Positions 25,810 to 35,894 of a DNA stretch of 64,000 bases are shown in pieces. Every line of letters starts with the position of its first letter. Positions within the stretch are counted from its first letter, which is position 1. Made by a program: the position numbers and the translations under genes. This DNA is from Thermothelomyces thermophilus ATCC 42464 (taxonomy: Eukaryota > Ascomycota > Sordariomycetes > Sordariales > Chaetomiaceae): contig NC_016478.1 of the NCBI RefSeq assembly GCF_000226095.1, positions 372,001-436,000 of the forward strand, read 5' to 3'. The notes under the pieces are model-generated. The model ran no database searches, was not told the DNA's origin, and saw only the letters and a list, made by a program, of their open reading frames with translations.

Positions 25810-26835
25810 ATGCGTTCATATTCCAATCATTTTGCGTCCGATCGCTCGATGTCTCCTCCGCTGTCCCCCTCCGCTCGCCTGGCTGCCAGCTTCTTCAGCC
25901 GAGCTCTTTCGGCGTTCCAAAGCTCCGGATCCAAACTCCAAGTCATATGCACCGCTCCCCCATCACTGTCCCATGAGGGCGAGCCGGAAGCTCTTCCGCC
26001 TCGCGTTCGGCCGCAAATTCTGGTTGTGCTCGACTCATCCTTCAATCCGCCCACACGGGCACACCTGCACATGGCCACATCTGCGATACGGGAGCTTTTG
26101 CAAAAGCAAGGTCAGTGCCCGGACGCAATCCGGTTGCTCCTCCTCCTCTCTGTCAATAACGCGGACAAGGGAGTCAAACCGGCTGCGTTTGATAAGCGGT
26201 TGGCCATGATGTGGGCTTTTGCCCAGGATGTTCAGCACGACTTGCGGATGAGTTTTGGGAATAGGCAAGCAGCCCCGGAAGCCCAGGGCTTGAGCGTCGA
26301 CCTGGGACTGGCGACAGTGCCTTATTTCCACGAGAAGAGCGCTGCGCTGGCCGAGGCAGGGTTTTACAAGGGACAAAGGGACCCGGACGACGATCTGGCC
26401 GAGACGGAGCAGGTCTTCCTTGTCGGTTATGACACCCTCGTTCGCATCTTCAACCCCAAATACTACGGCCCGCTTGAGATGGCCAGCCAGGTTGCCACGG
26501 CGGAGCCTACACCTCTGCAAAAGGCGCTTGACCCGTTCTTCGGGCGTGCTAAGCTACGAGTAACAATGCGGGCGGACGACAAATGGGGAGGAGCGAACGA
26601 ACAGGTGGCATACCTTGAGAACTTGTTACACGCGGAGGGCCTGAATAAGGTAGGAGGTATTAGGGCCTGGGAGTCCAGGATCGAGATGGCCGATGGACAC
26701 AAGGCCGGGACCGAAGTCATCAGTAGCACGTATGCGCGGGCCGCGGCGAAGAAAAGGGATCTGGGAAGGCTCGATCTGATGGTTACTCCGCGGGTGAGAT
26801 GGTGGATAGAGCAAGAAAACCTGTACCTCGAGTGA
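25810..26835 (+). CDS. POF1-like nucleotidyltransferase (NMNAT/cytidylyltransferase family)
   Basis: Intronless, 341 aa. Predicted to transfer an adenylyl or related nucleotidyl group, as in nicotinamide mononucleotide adenylyltransferases; the fungal relative is Pof1. The start is the ATG at 25,810; the codon just upstream is GTG. The nucleotide-binding motif SSFNPPTRAHLHM is at residues 76-88, a form of the HxGH-type motif where the last His is kept. The second family motif, ISSTYAR, is at residues 304-310. Between them the fold carries LLLSVNNADKG and VFLVGYDTLVRIFNP, typical of this branch. Residues 1-65 are variable and Ser/Pro-rich with no clear targeting signal. Exact substrate cannot be told from sequence; the Pof1 branch is only loosely tied to NAD synthesis. 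Confidence 0.87.
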   Translation: MRSYSNHFASDRSMSPPLSPSARLAASFFSRALSAFQSSGSKLQVICTAPPSLSHEGEPEALPPRVRPQILVVLDSSFNPPTRAHLHMATSAIRELLQKQGQCPDAIRLLLLLSVNNADKGVKPAAFDKRLAMMWAFAQDVQHDLRMSFGNRQAAPEAQGLSVDLGLATVPYFHEKSAALAEAGFYKGQRDPDDDLAETEQVFLVGYDTLVRIFNPKYYGPLEMASQVATAEPTPLQKALDPFFGRAKLRVTMRADDKWGGANEQVAYLENLLHAEGLNKVGGIRAWESRIEMADGHKAGTEVISSTYARAAAKKRDLGRLDLMVTPRVRWWIEQENLYLE

Positions 26836-28365
26836 TACGGGGGTGTCCCCATCACCACCAAAAGGCCTCATCCGGTAGCATGTTTGCCAGTGTTCATTTG
26901 GTGGTTGGATGTTAGGTTCCAGGTCGCCCGTGTCTCGAAGAAACCAAAACGGACAGATTTGCAGCTTCTATTGGCTCACGATGGCCCCGTTGCCGGACGG
27001 TGGTGGCATGATTGTCACGGTCTATGTTCGACTTGCTCCAGGCGAGGACGTGTAACCCGTTGCCAAAGCTTTGGGACACGGCCGGGACCAAACGTCGAGA
27101 AGATCAAGGGTTTCCCCCTTTCGATCTCAACATCTACATACCAAAACTCCCATATACCATGATGAGTCTCCCTCTCCTTGCTCTTACACGTGGGTTGTCT
27201 GGGAGCAAAACCCTGGCCTCGTGAGAAATTATGGCGGTCTCACACGGCAGAATGGTTTGACCCATTCTTGCGGCAGACCCGCCCAAAAATCTCTGCAAAA
27301 TGGGGCTGCAGCTTGAGTGGGTCTGGGCAGTTTGCAGTTGTGCACGGGCCACGAGCCACTGCCTATATATTCTGCGAGTTCCTCCCATCATTTCGATTTG
27401 CTTTCTCTTTTTTTTCCTCATGTCGACAATACTTCAGAGAATCATTTCTATAGTAGTTGTCCTCTTTTGTGTTCCCTAAAGGAGCCACAGATCCCACCCG
27501 GGTTGATGAACGATATCCTCGGCACCCTACAGTGAGATTTTTTTTATTCTCGATCTGCCTGCAAAGGTGGCGGTCGCTGGCCTCGCGCTGTGGCTGTATA
27601 GAGAGTGGCGATGATCTGTACCCCGGCTTCCCTGAGGTCTTGCTTTCGGGCGCTCAGGCGGGGTGGGTGTCGATGGAAGTCTGACCGGCCTTTTTCCCTC
27701 GTTTTTCATTGCGATCTTGAGCTTGTCTTGGGGCGCGAAGAAGAACAAATTCGAATATGCATGTACCATTTAGCAGTAGACGTGTTCAAGAGTTCAAGTG
27801 TATCTGAGTGTTAGGTGCTTTTGCCTCTGCTTGGAAATTTTGTCCCACAAACCGCTGTCGTGGCCACGGAATGCACACCCAAAACCAAGGGATGGCACTG
27901 GTTCGCGCGAATCTCATCTTTTACACAGCATCGGAGTCTCTGTGGCGCAAGTAAACCCATGTCTCGATCGCTGTTAACAGTCTCAACATGTGCCCCACAC
28001 TTTCTGACATTGAAGGGTATTTCCTCCTCGTTTTGCTTCATTGCTCTTTGACCCACCACCCATGGGTTCTTTTTCGGCATAACATCCCGGTCTCAGCTTC
28101 AAACGGTCCGAACTCTTAGCTCGAATCCACACGATAACCCAGATGTTGGGAGGAAAGGAGTGCCTAAGAACGCACAGGGGTCGGATGAACACAGAATGAC
28201 AGCCTGATGCGAATTCCATCAAATCAACTAAGGTGTGATACAACTGACAAGGCTAATATCCCTAGGCATTATCAACACCAGCTCTCCCCTTGTTCGCCAG
28301 ACAACCCGTTGCCGAGCAAGTTAGAAACGCCAAACTCCGTCCGTTGCCCTATCGAATCAATTCTC
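26836..28365. other. Intergenic, convergent gene ends
   Basis: 3' flanks of the POF1-like and PTR2-type genes. Only short overlapping frames are present and none is recognised. There are pyrimidine-rich patches near 27,395-27,425. I see no RNA gene or repeat. Confidence 0.6.
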
Positions 28366-29479
28366 TCACTGCTTCTGCGAGATCATCATTTCCTCGTTCT
28401 CCGCGATTGGCGCCGGTCTGTTGATGCTCTTGTTGAGCGAGTTCTCGCCAACGACGTTACGGGTGCCCTCCATTTCCAGGTGGTAATCGGTGTCGGGCTG
28501 GTTCTTGCTCAAGACATACTCTTCATCGTCGATGTGGCGGAAGGTGAAGTAAAAGAGAACGGTCAGAATTCCACCGGCAATAGCAGTACCTCCAAAGTCC
28601 CAAGTAAGATACGGGTCCGTAATGACACTCGAGCAAGCCAGGCCAATAGCATAAGCGACAGCCGTGTTGAAAAGGTTAAGAGCTGAAACAAGGCCTCGCA
28701 TGTTGACGGGTGCACGCGAGTAAGCGATACCGTAGGCTGGGACGTTGACAAACAGCTCCGAGATGCCGCCAATGGCAAAAGGAATGGCCATCCACCAAAT
28801 GCTGATGGGAGCGACACCAGTGCCAATCCTGCAGTCACTCGAGCCGTATTCCCCGCAGGGAGACTTCTGGTACGCAAAGTGGTTCAGCAGAGTGTAACCC
28901 ACGCCACCGAGGGTGGACATGGCCAGGCCGGTGGTCATGCGCGATATGGGTCCATAGTGAATATTGAACCTGCGCAAAAGCGGGTACAGGCCGTAGTTGA
29001 GAATGGGCGCACAGGCAATAATGCTCAGAGAATTGAAGTTGGAGATGACGTCGTTAGGCACGCCGTTGGTCTCGAGCATGGTCGACAAGAAGCTGGCCGC
29101 GGCGCCAATGCCGTTGTCATTCAGATACTGGATCGGGAAGAAGCAGAAGATGCCCGTCGCTTGGAAAGTCCGGCGAACATCGTCAACGAACTCGTCGTTC
29201 CACTGGGTCTTGAACTTGCCGCTGAGGCCGGCAGCGGCAATGTTAGACGGCTTGGCAAGATCCCAGAAGCCGTGGCGACCGATTCTCTTGATACCTCCGC
29301 GGCGGAAGCAGATACCAAGAACTCTGAAGACGTTGGGTAGATCACTGCCACCGGGAGGATGGAGGACAAGGCGCTTGTGGAGGAACCAGAGTAGCAGCGG
29401 CAGGGGAAGGTAAAGGATGAGCGGAATGAGGAAAGCGAGCCACCACTGGATGCCGTTAGCGCCTGGGCCGGGAACTCTC

Positions 29480-29522
<43 letters not shown>

Positions 29523-30472
29523 ACGCTGCAGCACTTACGCCGACATATTTTTCCGAGTACGCCGTAGCGACACCCATGAAACCACCAATGTTGATCATGA
29601 GGTAGAACCAGAGCATAACCCGCTCCGTGGTCGACTCGGGGTCTTCAATGACTCTCTCGCCAGACTTGAGCGTGATAACCTTGGGAACGGTGGTTGTGAC
29701 CTGATCAAGCAGAAGAGGCGAGACGTTCGGCTTGAACATGGCTACCGCAGCTGGTCAATACAATGCTAACCAAACCCTGCGGCAACTCATATGACGGGGG
29801 AGGCTTACCAGCGCCCACAGACAGAATATAAACCGAGAGGAAGTATGGAGCCTTCGCGTTCCCATTCGCCAGCAGGTCCTTTGCGCCGGCGGCGACCATG
29901 AGAACGTGGGCAACGCCGAATACAGCGACGCCCCAGCAAATGAGCGGGAAGCGGCCCGTCTTCGCGTCAGCGAGCCAGCCGAACACGAGAGGAAGTGCAT
30001 AGGCAAGCATGCTGAAGGACTGCGTTACAGCATTGGCGACGACGGTGCCCATGCCGAGAGCACCACCGGTAGCCTGGCTCCCACGAGGGGGTGCGCCCCA
30101 GCCGTTACCGCCCTCGGGAAGCGGCCGGTTGACGTAGTTGCTGATTAGAGGCTGGACGCCGTAATACGAGGCTCGCTCGCAGAACTCGACGACACAGATG
30201 AGGTAGGCGATAATGGGGATTTTGCCGGGCACACGGCGCAGGGTTGCCAGCTCCTCCTCGGTCGGCTTGCCTTCATAGTCTTCCTCCATGACCGACGGGT
30301 CGAGATACGGCGCGTGCTTGTCACCCGGAGGGGTGCTCCGCTGCTTCTCCAAGTCGGCCATGTTGGGAGACTGAGGGGTGATCGAGTCCGCACCCGACGA
30401 AGGCGCTTTCTCCGCTGATTGACAGAAGTCAGCAAAATGCACCGAGTTGATATGCTACGATCACTTACCCAT
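28366..30472 (-). CDS. PTR2: PTR2-type proton-coupled di/tripeptide transporter (POT/MFS)
   Basis: Plasma-membrane importer of di- and tripeptides, 630 aa, about 12 membrane segments with a cytosolic acidic N-terminus. Four exons: 30,472-30,469 (only ATG plus one base), 30,414-29,809, 29,741-29,539 and 29,445-28,366; all GT-AG with matching phases. The family signature is seen in VVEFCERASYYGVQPLI, and GMxxxxVV..FxxLAYxLPLxxGWLAD follows. The third segment opens AMFKPNVSPLLLDQ, then NIGGFMGVATAYSEKYVG joins across intron 3 to WWLAFLIPLILYLP. Intron 3 (93 nt) carries an uninterrupted run of 40 A on the coding strand; read as coding, it would put poly-Lys in a membrane region, which is not credible. 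The C-terminus is hydrophilic. Likely nitrogen-regulated by family knowledge; no site proven here. Confidence 0.95.
29482..29521. repeat. Homopolymer T40 (A40 on coding strand) inside PTR2 intron 3
   Basis: Forty consecutive T on the plus strand. Without it the intron would be 53 nt, like the other introns of this gene (54 and 67 nt). It could be homopolymer expansion, a retroposed poly(A), or a sequencing artefact. Confidence 0.95.
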
Positions 30473-32830
30473 CTTTTGACCCCAAAAGTTGAGATGCGCG
30501 TCGACGAAGCTTTAGTGCCGATGAAGACTCCAAGCACCCTCTAGAGCAAATGCGCGCGCGCGCGGTTCGTGGAAGGGAAAAAAGGCGAGCGGGCGGGCGC
30601 AGAGGAGAACGAGAGTCCCGACTGGGTGGTTGTGTGGTGGGGGGTTGAAGGGGGACTTTTTGTATTCAGCAGCGAAAAGCTATTAATAAACTTGGGGTGG
30701 GCAAGTGGAAGCAATAATGGACCAATATGGGCTTGGAGGCTGCATGTTGGGAAAGGGTCTGCACCGAAGCTCGATGCATGGTATCATTTCGTCGACTCGA
30801 AGCTTGAATGGGGTATTCTGTGGAGTGCAAGGAAAGGGAATACAACTCCAGACCGTCCGTAGCTGCAGCCAACCCGGTTGTTGCCCTGATACCCTCCCGC
30901 TCCCGACCTTACTATCCTGTCCTAGTGGCCCCCCTCCCCCCTCCCGTTGATAGTGCCTTCCCTCCTCGGCACCCTTGCCATAAACCGCGATTACAATCAA
31001 CGCGAGCGGAATCACGCTGCGCGAGTAAGGTGCCTTCGGTATGTCAGCCACATTTGGGCAGGTGGGACCGCTGCAATCACCGTTTCTTCAATCCTCCTGC
31101 TCTCGCCAGTTGTCGAGTACATACCGTGCGGTGCCGTAAACCTACAAGGACGAAATCACTACATACGGCGGTAGTGCAGGCGTGTCGGCCTTGCTTTCTC
31201 GGCGTTGCATAGTGGTGCCGACCGTTACGCGGCTCTGTCTCGTTCGACTGGTCTCAATTGGACCGAACCACTGGTTTGGAATCTGACGCGACCCGGAGCG
31301 CGCCGTCACGCCCTACATAACTTGGTTGAGTTCTCACAGGCAGTTCCTTACTCTCAGTCAATTCAGCAGGTGGGAAGTGGGCGCACCCCTGGCGTTTCTG
31401 GTATGTCCACCAGCGCGCCAACGTCCCGCAGTTCGGTTCTGCGTACAAGTACGCGTTGGTAAGAGCCGTGGAACTTTTAGGAAGTGCCCGCAGGGGCATG
31501 GTGCTCTATCACGTTATCGTGCCGTTCTTCTTCAGGTTTTGCCAAAAAAAACCTGTAGTTTTTGTGTCAAGCCTTCGCGTCTGCATCGCATTTTGCATTG
31601 CTATCAGCCCACGGGTTCTGTTCGGGCCAGAGTCTCTATGGATCCTTTGTGCGCTGAACCCTCGGAACCCCAACAGGCCAGGATCCAACACATTTGGCAA
31701 ATCGGGCATATTCCCGGATAGGAAGGTCGCAGTAACCCCAATGTCCAGGGTCGCCTGTGGAAGATCGGTGCATACGCACAGCATGTTCAAGGCGTGGTCT
31801 GTTGGAACCTAGAAATTCGTGTTTTCAACGCATCTCTCAGCCTTGCCGAGCGCGAGAAGTTGAAGACAAGACGACAGCTGAAGGTGAGGCGAAAGAGAAA
31901 AGGCTTGTTTGGTCTGCCAAGTCGTGCCGCGACGCTTGGCCGACCCCTCTTGGTGATCTTGGCGCCTTCCTTTTCCGGCAACTTACACCATCTTCCCAAT
32001 CTTCCGCATCAGTCCAAGCGTCGGCGCCAGCTCGGGGGGGGGCAAGCACGAGCCCGCCTTCTCGAAATCTCTGAAGCGTGCCATGCAACGGTCTAGTATC
32101 CAACCAGAAAGGAGGCAAGCCCCGCGGATCCCCACTGCAGGTTGACGACTTCCCCCACAATCAGTCCTGGGTTATGCGGGACACTACACTAGCGGGTTGT
32201 TCAACTGCATCGGATATACGGATACACTAACTAGTGGGTTCGGTTGGATTGTTCTCGTGATTGTGCTTTTGCCACGTGCTTTTTTGGGGCGATGATACCA
32301 CAGTACGCTTCGTGCGAGGTTGTCGGGTACCTTGGAAGGCTGCTGGGCACACGAACTGTTACCTCTTCCGTTTGTCAAGTACAGTACCTACGCTACCGGA
32401 TTTTGTACTAGTAGGTCTCGGGAATGACTCGGTCGATGCATCATACCAGTCTGAACATTGCTGTGCAGACCATCGATGCTCGGATGTCAACATGCTTTCG
32501 CGGCCTTTGACGGCGTCCTCAGCCGCGAATACCCGCCTCCCTCACCACCTTTTTTTTTCTAGTAGGGGGAGGAGGGGAGCGAGCAGTGAAGGCCAGTACA
32601 CAGTAACTATATGGCCGATTAGGTAGCCAGAGAGGGTAATTCATTTTCTATTCAACGTCCGGATTATATGACTAGGAGCATTCCTGCAACACCCTCTTGC
32701 ATGCCCTGCTGCTGATTGTGCTTTCGGTAGCCACGATCCTTGCCGAAGACCGCCCGCCCGCCAACAAGGCGTGCCCTGAGAGTTTCAAGGGGATGACGCC
32801 TATCGCCTGTCCGGCCACCAACCCAACCGA
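30473..32830. other. Intergenic, 2.4 kb, PTR2 promoter side
   Basis: Holds the PTR2 promoter and, on the far side, the 3' flank of the protease pseudogene. A GC dinucleotide run lies at about 30,551-30,562. No open frame resembles a family I know. Confidence 0.55.
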
Positions 32831-34185
32831 TCATTCGTCCAAAGGCTTGGTAGCCCACCCAATGCTCGGCGGGTCCTCGCCGTCGAACACCACGAAGGCC
32901 GCCTTGAGGGCCACGTCGCCCCAAATGTTCACACCGATCCCGCTGCTGCTCTGCAGCCCGCCAAAGCACGTAGACGAACCATCCGTCGCAGGCCCGTAGC
33001 TCATGTACGAGGGGGGGGATAGTCAACTTGGCCCCGCCGATGCCGAAGGTGAAGGAAGGCAGCGTTGCGCTGCAGGGGAATACATATCCGCCATAGACCC
33101 GGCTGTTGGTGGCACCCTGCACCTGACGGTAGTAGGCCGTGACAATGGCCGTAGGCAGATACAAGAGAGAGGTGCCCGTCGACCCGACGCCGTAGCCGGA
33201 GGCCGTGAAGGTCCAGTAGCCGGGATATGGGTTGACGGGCACGTAGGAGATGTTGCCCGTCTACTTGGCCTCGTCGACGAAGCCAAAGTCGTAGGTACCG
33301 GCTGCGCGTTTTAGGGGAGGACGCTAGGTCAGCCTCTTCTCATCACCGCAGTTCCCGACGGGACCTCTCCCGGGCAGGGGCCGGCGCGGTGCCACGTACC
33401 TTTGTTGGCCTTCAGGTCGGCCGTGAATACCGGGCTATCCAGCTGCGGTTTGGCGTTGTCGAAGAAGGTCAGCTGGCTCTTGGGGCTGACGGTGTTGAGA
33501 CTGCTGAAGCCCAAACCGGCAAGCCCGTCGATCTCGCTCTCGACGGTGAAGCTCGACGACACCTGCTGAGCGCATTGGACTGCCTGGTGTCCGACCGTCA
33601 GATCAGACCGCCCGCGGTGACGTTGTCCGTGTAGACGTTGCCGTGGGAGGCCGACCCGTCACCGTACCTGATGCTCCACGTGTGGCCCTCGAGCAGCTCG
33701 GCCGTGGTCGACTTGTCCGGAGCGTAGATGTCTTGGCCGCTCACCTGTTCGGGCGGCGTGTCGGTCGAGAACACCCAGAGATCGGACGAGCCCGTGCCAA
33801 AGTCGAGATGGAGGGTCTGGGGAGGCGTGCCTAGGCTGACGGGGGTGACGTATGCAACGTCGTACCTCGGGTCGATCGGCTCCGCGGCCGCACTGCCCGT
33901 GTCGCGCTTTGTTGCGGCGGCATTGAGCGCGTCCGTGTAGGCTACAGCCTCGACAATGTACTCGGGCACTGGAACGCCGTACTTGAGGTACGTCCTATAC
34001 ACTGCCCGAGCGCCGTTGAAGCGGTAGTTGCGCCGTCGAACTTGATGGAGCGTCACCCTACCGCTACGGGGCGTCGCGCTGTTGTCGTTGCCGACACTAG
34101 TTGTACCGATTCGCGGCGGCAGGTTCGAGCCCACGCTCAGTCCCGCTAGGACGGACGTCACCACAAGCTGCGTCACCGTCACCAT
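32831..34185 (-). pseudogene. Secreted aspartic protease (penicillopepsin-like A1), pseudogene
   Basis: Remnant of a pepsin-family acid protease. It starts at 34,185 with a signal peptide (MVTVTQLVVTSVLAGLSVGS), a propeptide and a mature part (YVTPVSLGTPPQTLHLDF...). It ends at the natural stop at 32,831 after VVFDGEDPPSIGWA. Lesions: the first catalytic Asp of DTGSSDLW is Gly (codon 33,796-33,798, GTGSSDLW); a tandem 5-bp duplication TCTGATCTGA at 33,598-33,607 shifts the frame; a TAG at 33,261-33,263 replaces the expected Tyr in DEAKYTG; the second active-site loop is shortened so that STGTSLLYLP replaces the expected DTGT; and a length change in the G8/C8 run at 33,011-33,018 shifts the frame again. 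One intron remains recognisable (33,399-33,302). These are not RIP-type changes alone. The family call is firm, and loss of function follows from the lesions if the sequence is right. Confidence 0.9.
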
Positions 34186-35894
34186 CACGGCCGGTTTTTT
34201 TGGGCCAGGCCGGAAGCAGTGAGAGAGGGGCGAGGATCGACTAGAGAGAGAAAGAGAGAGGGGTTGGCACAACCTCGAGCAGCCTCGGGTTGCGCAGCTT
34301 CCGAACGAGGTCGAAGACAGGAGACAAAAGGCGGGAACATCTCTGATCTCACGTCTGGACCATGGGAGCGGTGTTACTGCGCCAGAAGAAGCCAGCTTAT
34401 ATCTGGATCTACGCTTCTGCTGGCATCCCCCCCCTTCCTCAACATTGAGATGGCGATACTCCGCGCAATGAGCAAGGAACACGAATAGCGACCCGTCCCT
34501 CAGAGGCCCTTCTCCAACTCGACGAAGCAGGCTGAGAAAGCCGTCCCACTCCAGCTTCTTCAGGTGATCAGGCAGGCGAGGAATGAGATCTCATTGGGTT
34601 ATCTGAACTCCCCCCACGAGCGGATCGAGCGATGAAGGAGGGAGGTCCGGGCCGCCGCCTCCTCTCCGGCGCAGGTTGCCGGTTGCAGTGCCCCTCGCGT
34701 GTCCCTTTGGCCAGCCACTTCCTTGAATGGCCGGACTCGGTGCTGTTCCTGATTCGGCCGATTGCCACGCTCAACATGCAGGAGCACAGTCGAGAGTGTT
34801 GACGTTGCCAAAGCGAGCGTTGGAGATGAGGTGCTCTGTGCAACGTCCTAGCGGCGAATCAAACGGCGGTGCGGGTTATTGCACTCCGGCAACACTGCTA
34901 GCCAAACGCCGCCTACCAGACCGGCAGTGCTTTATAGAACTCACGCGACAAGGGTCACGGTTGTCCTTGGCTTGTCAGCAAAGGACGCCCCGAAGAAGGC
35001 AACCAACGCCAGTGTGCGTCAATCTGTGCGGTCTCTGGGGCCCCTCGGCACTAGAACTCGTGCTCAAACTACCGGGTTAAATTGCTGGTATTGCGAGAAG
35101 TGCCAAGAGCCGCTTGGCTGCATGCATCTTGTGACCCTTGGCCCCCTTCCAAGGACGTCGACAACCTCGTTGTTGTAGGTGGAATATCTTGCCCTCGTCG
35201 TCTAGTCGGTAATGGTTGATACACGCTGTTATCTCTGCAATAAGGTCCCATACTGGTTGTTGTCCGAGTTTCCGTCTTGCTGCCTTCTCGGCCAGTCTCG
35301 GAGAGAGAAATGCATATATGCATCACCCGTCTTCACAAGACGGGTTAAATTACACGGACAAGGTATCGAGTAACAATTTGACACAAAAAAACTGAACAGA
35401 GAAGGTAGAACGTGCTCCTCCGCTCCTCGGATCATAGCCCTTGACACCGACACCGGACACAACCTAGAATAATAATAACTGACCTTTAGGTTTTGAAGGT
35501 TCGAGAGACCCCAGCAATCATACACTCCGTTACACTATATTCCTGTCCATCGTTCCATTATGGGCGGATCTTGAGAAACATTTTGTCGCCGGACCAGCCA
35601 GCCCCCCGATAATCGTACCGTGGGGAGAAAGCAAGCGTTAAAAGAGCTGGTCTGCTCCGACCTTTCCGTGTTTGGATGATGCAGCTGCGCGGCCCGGTCT
35701 GAGCTCCTCTCCCAGGAATACCCAAACCCTCCAGCTCCACTATCAGTCCTCGGAAAGCGGGTTGCGCAACGAGGCCGCATTCAAGCCACCCGTTCCGCAG
35801 TAGCAACTCCGTCAAGCACACTAGGTGGGCGCCTGCGAGAGCGTTCGGCACAGTCGTTTGCCCTTTTCTCTTCGTAGCTGGGCGATTGCTGTTA
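34186..35894. other. Intergenic between protease pseudogene and striatin
   Basis: About 1.7 kb with GA-rich sequence near 34,235-34,262. No gene, RNA or repeat recognised; open frames are short and overlap on both strands. Confidence 0.55.

Noticed and set aside
29121-29534. Poly-Lys coding extension in the transporter region
   Set aside because: It comes from translating the A40 tract within intron 3; splice sites GTAAGT and CATCCAG remove it and restore the family sequence.
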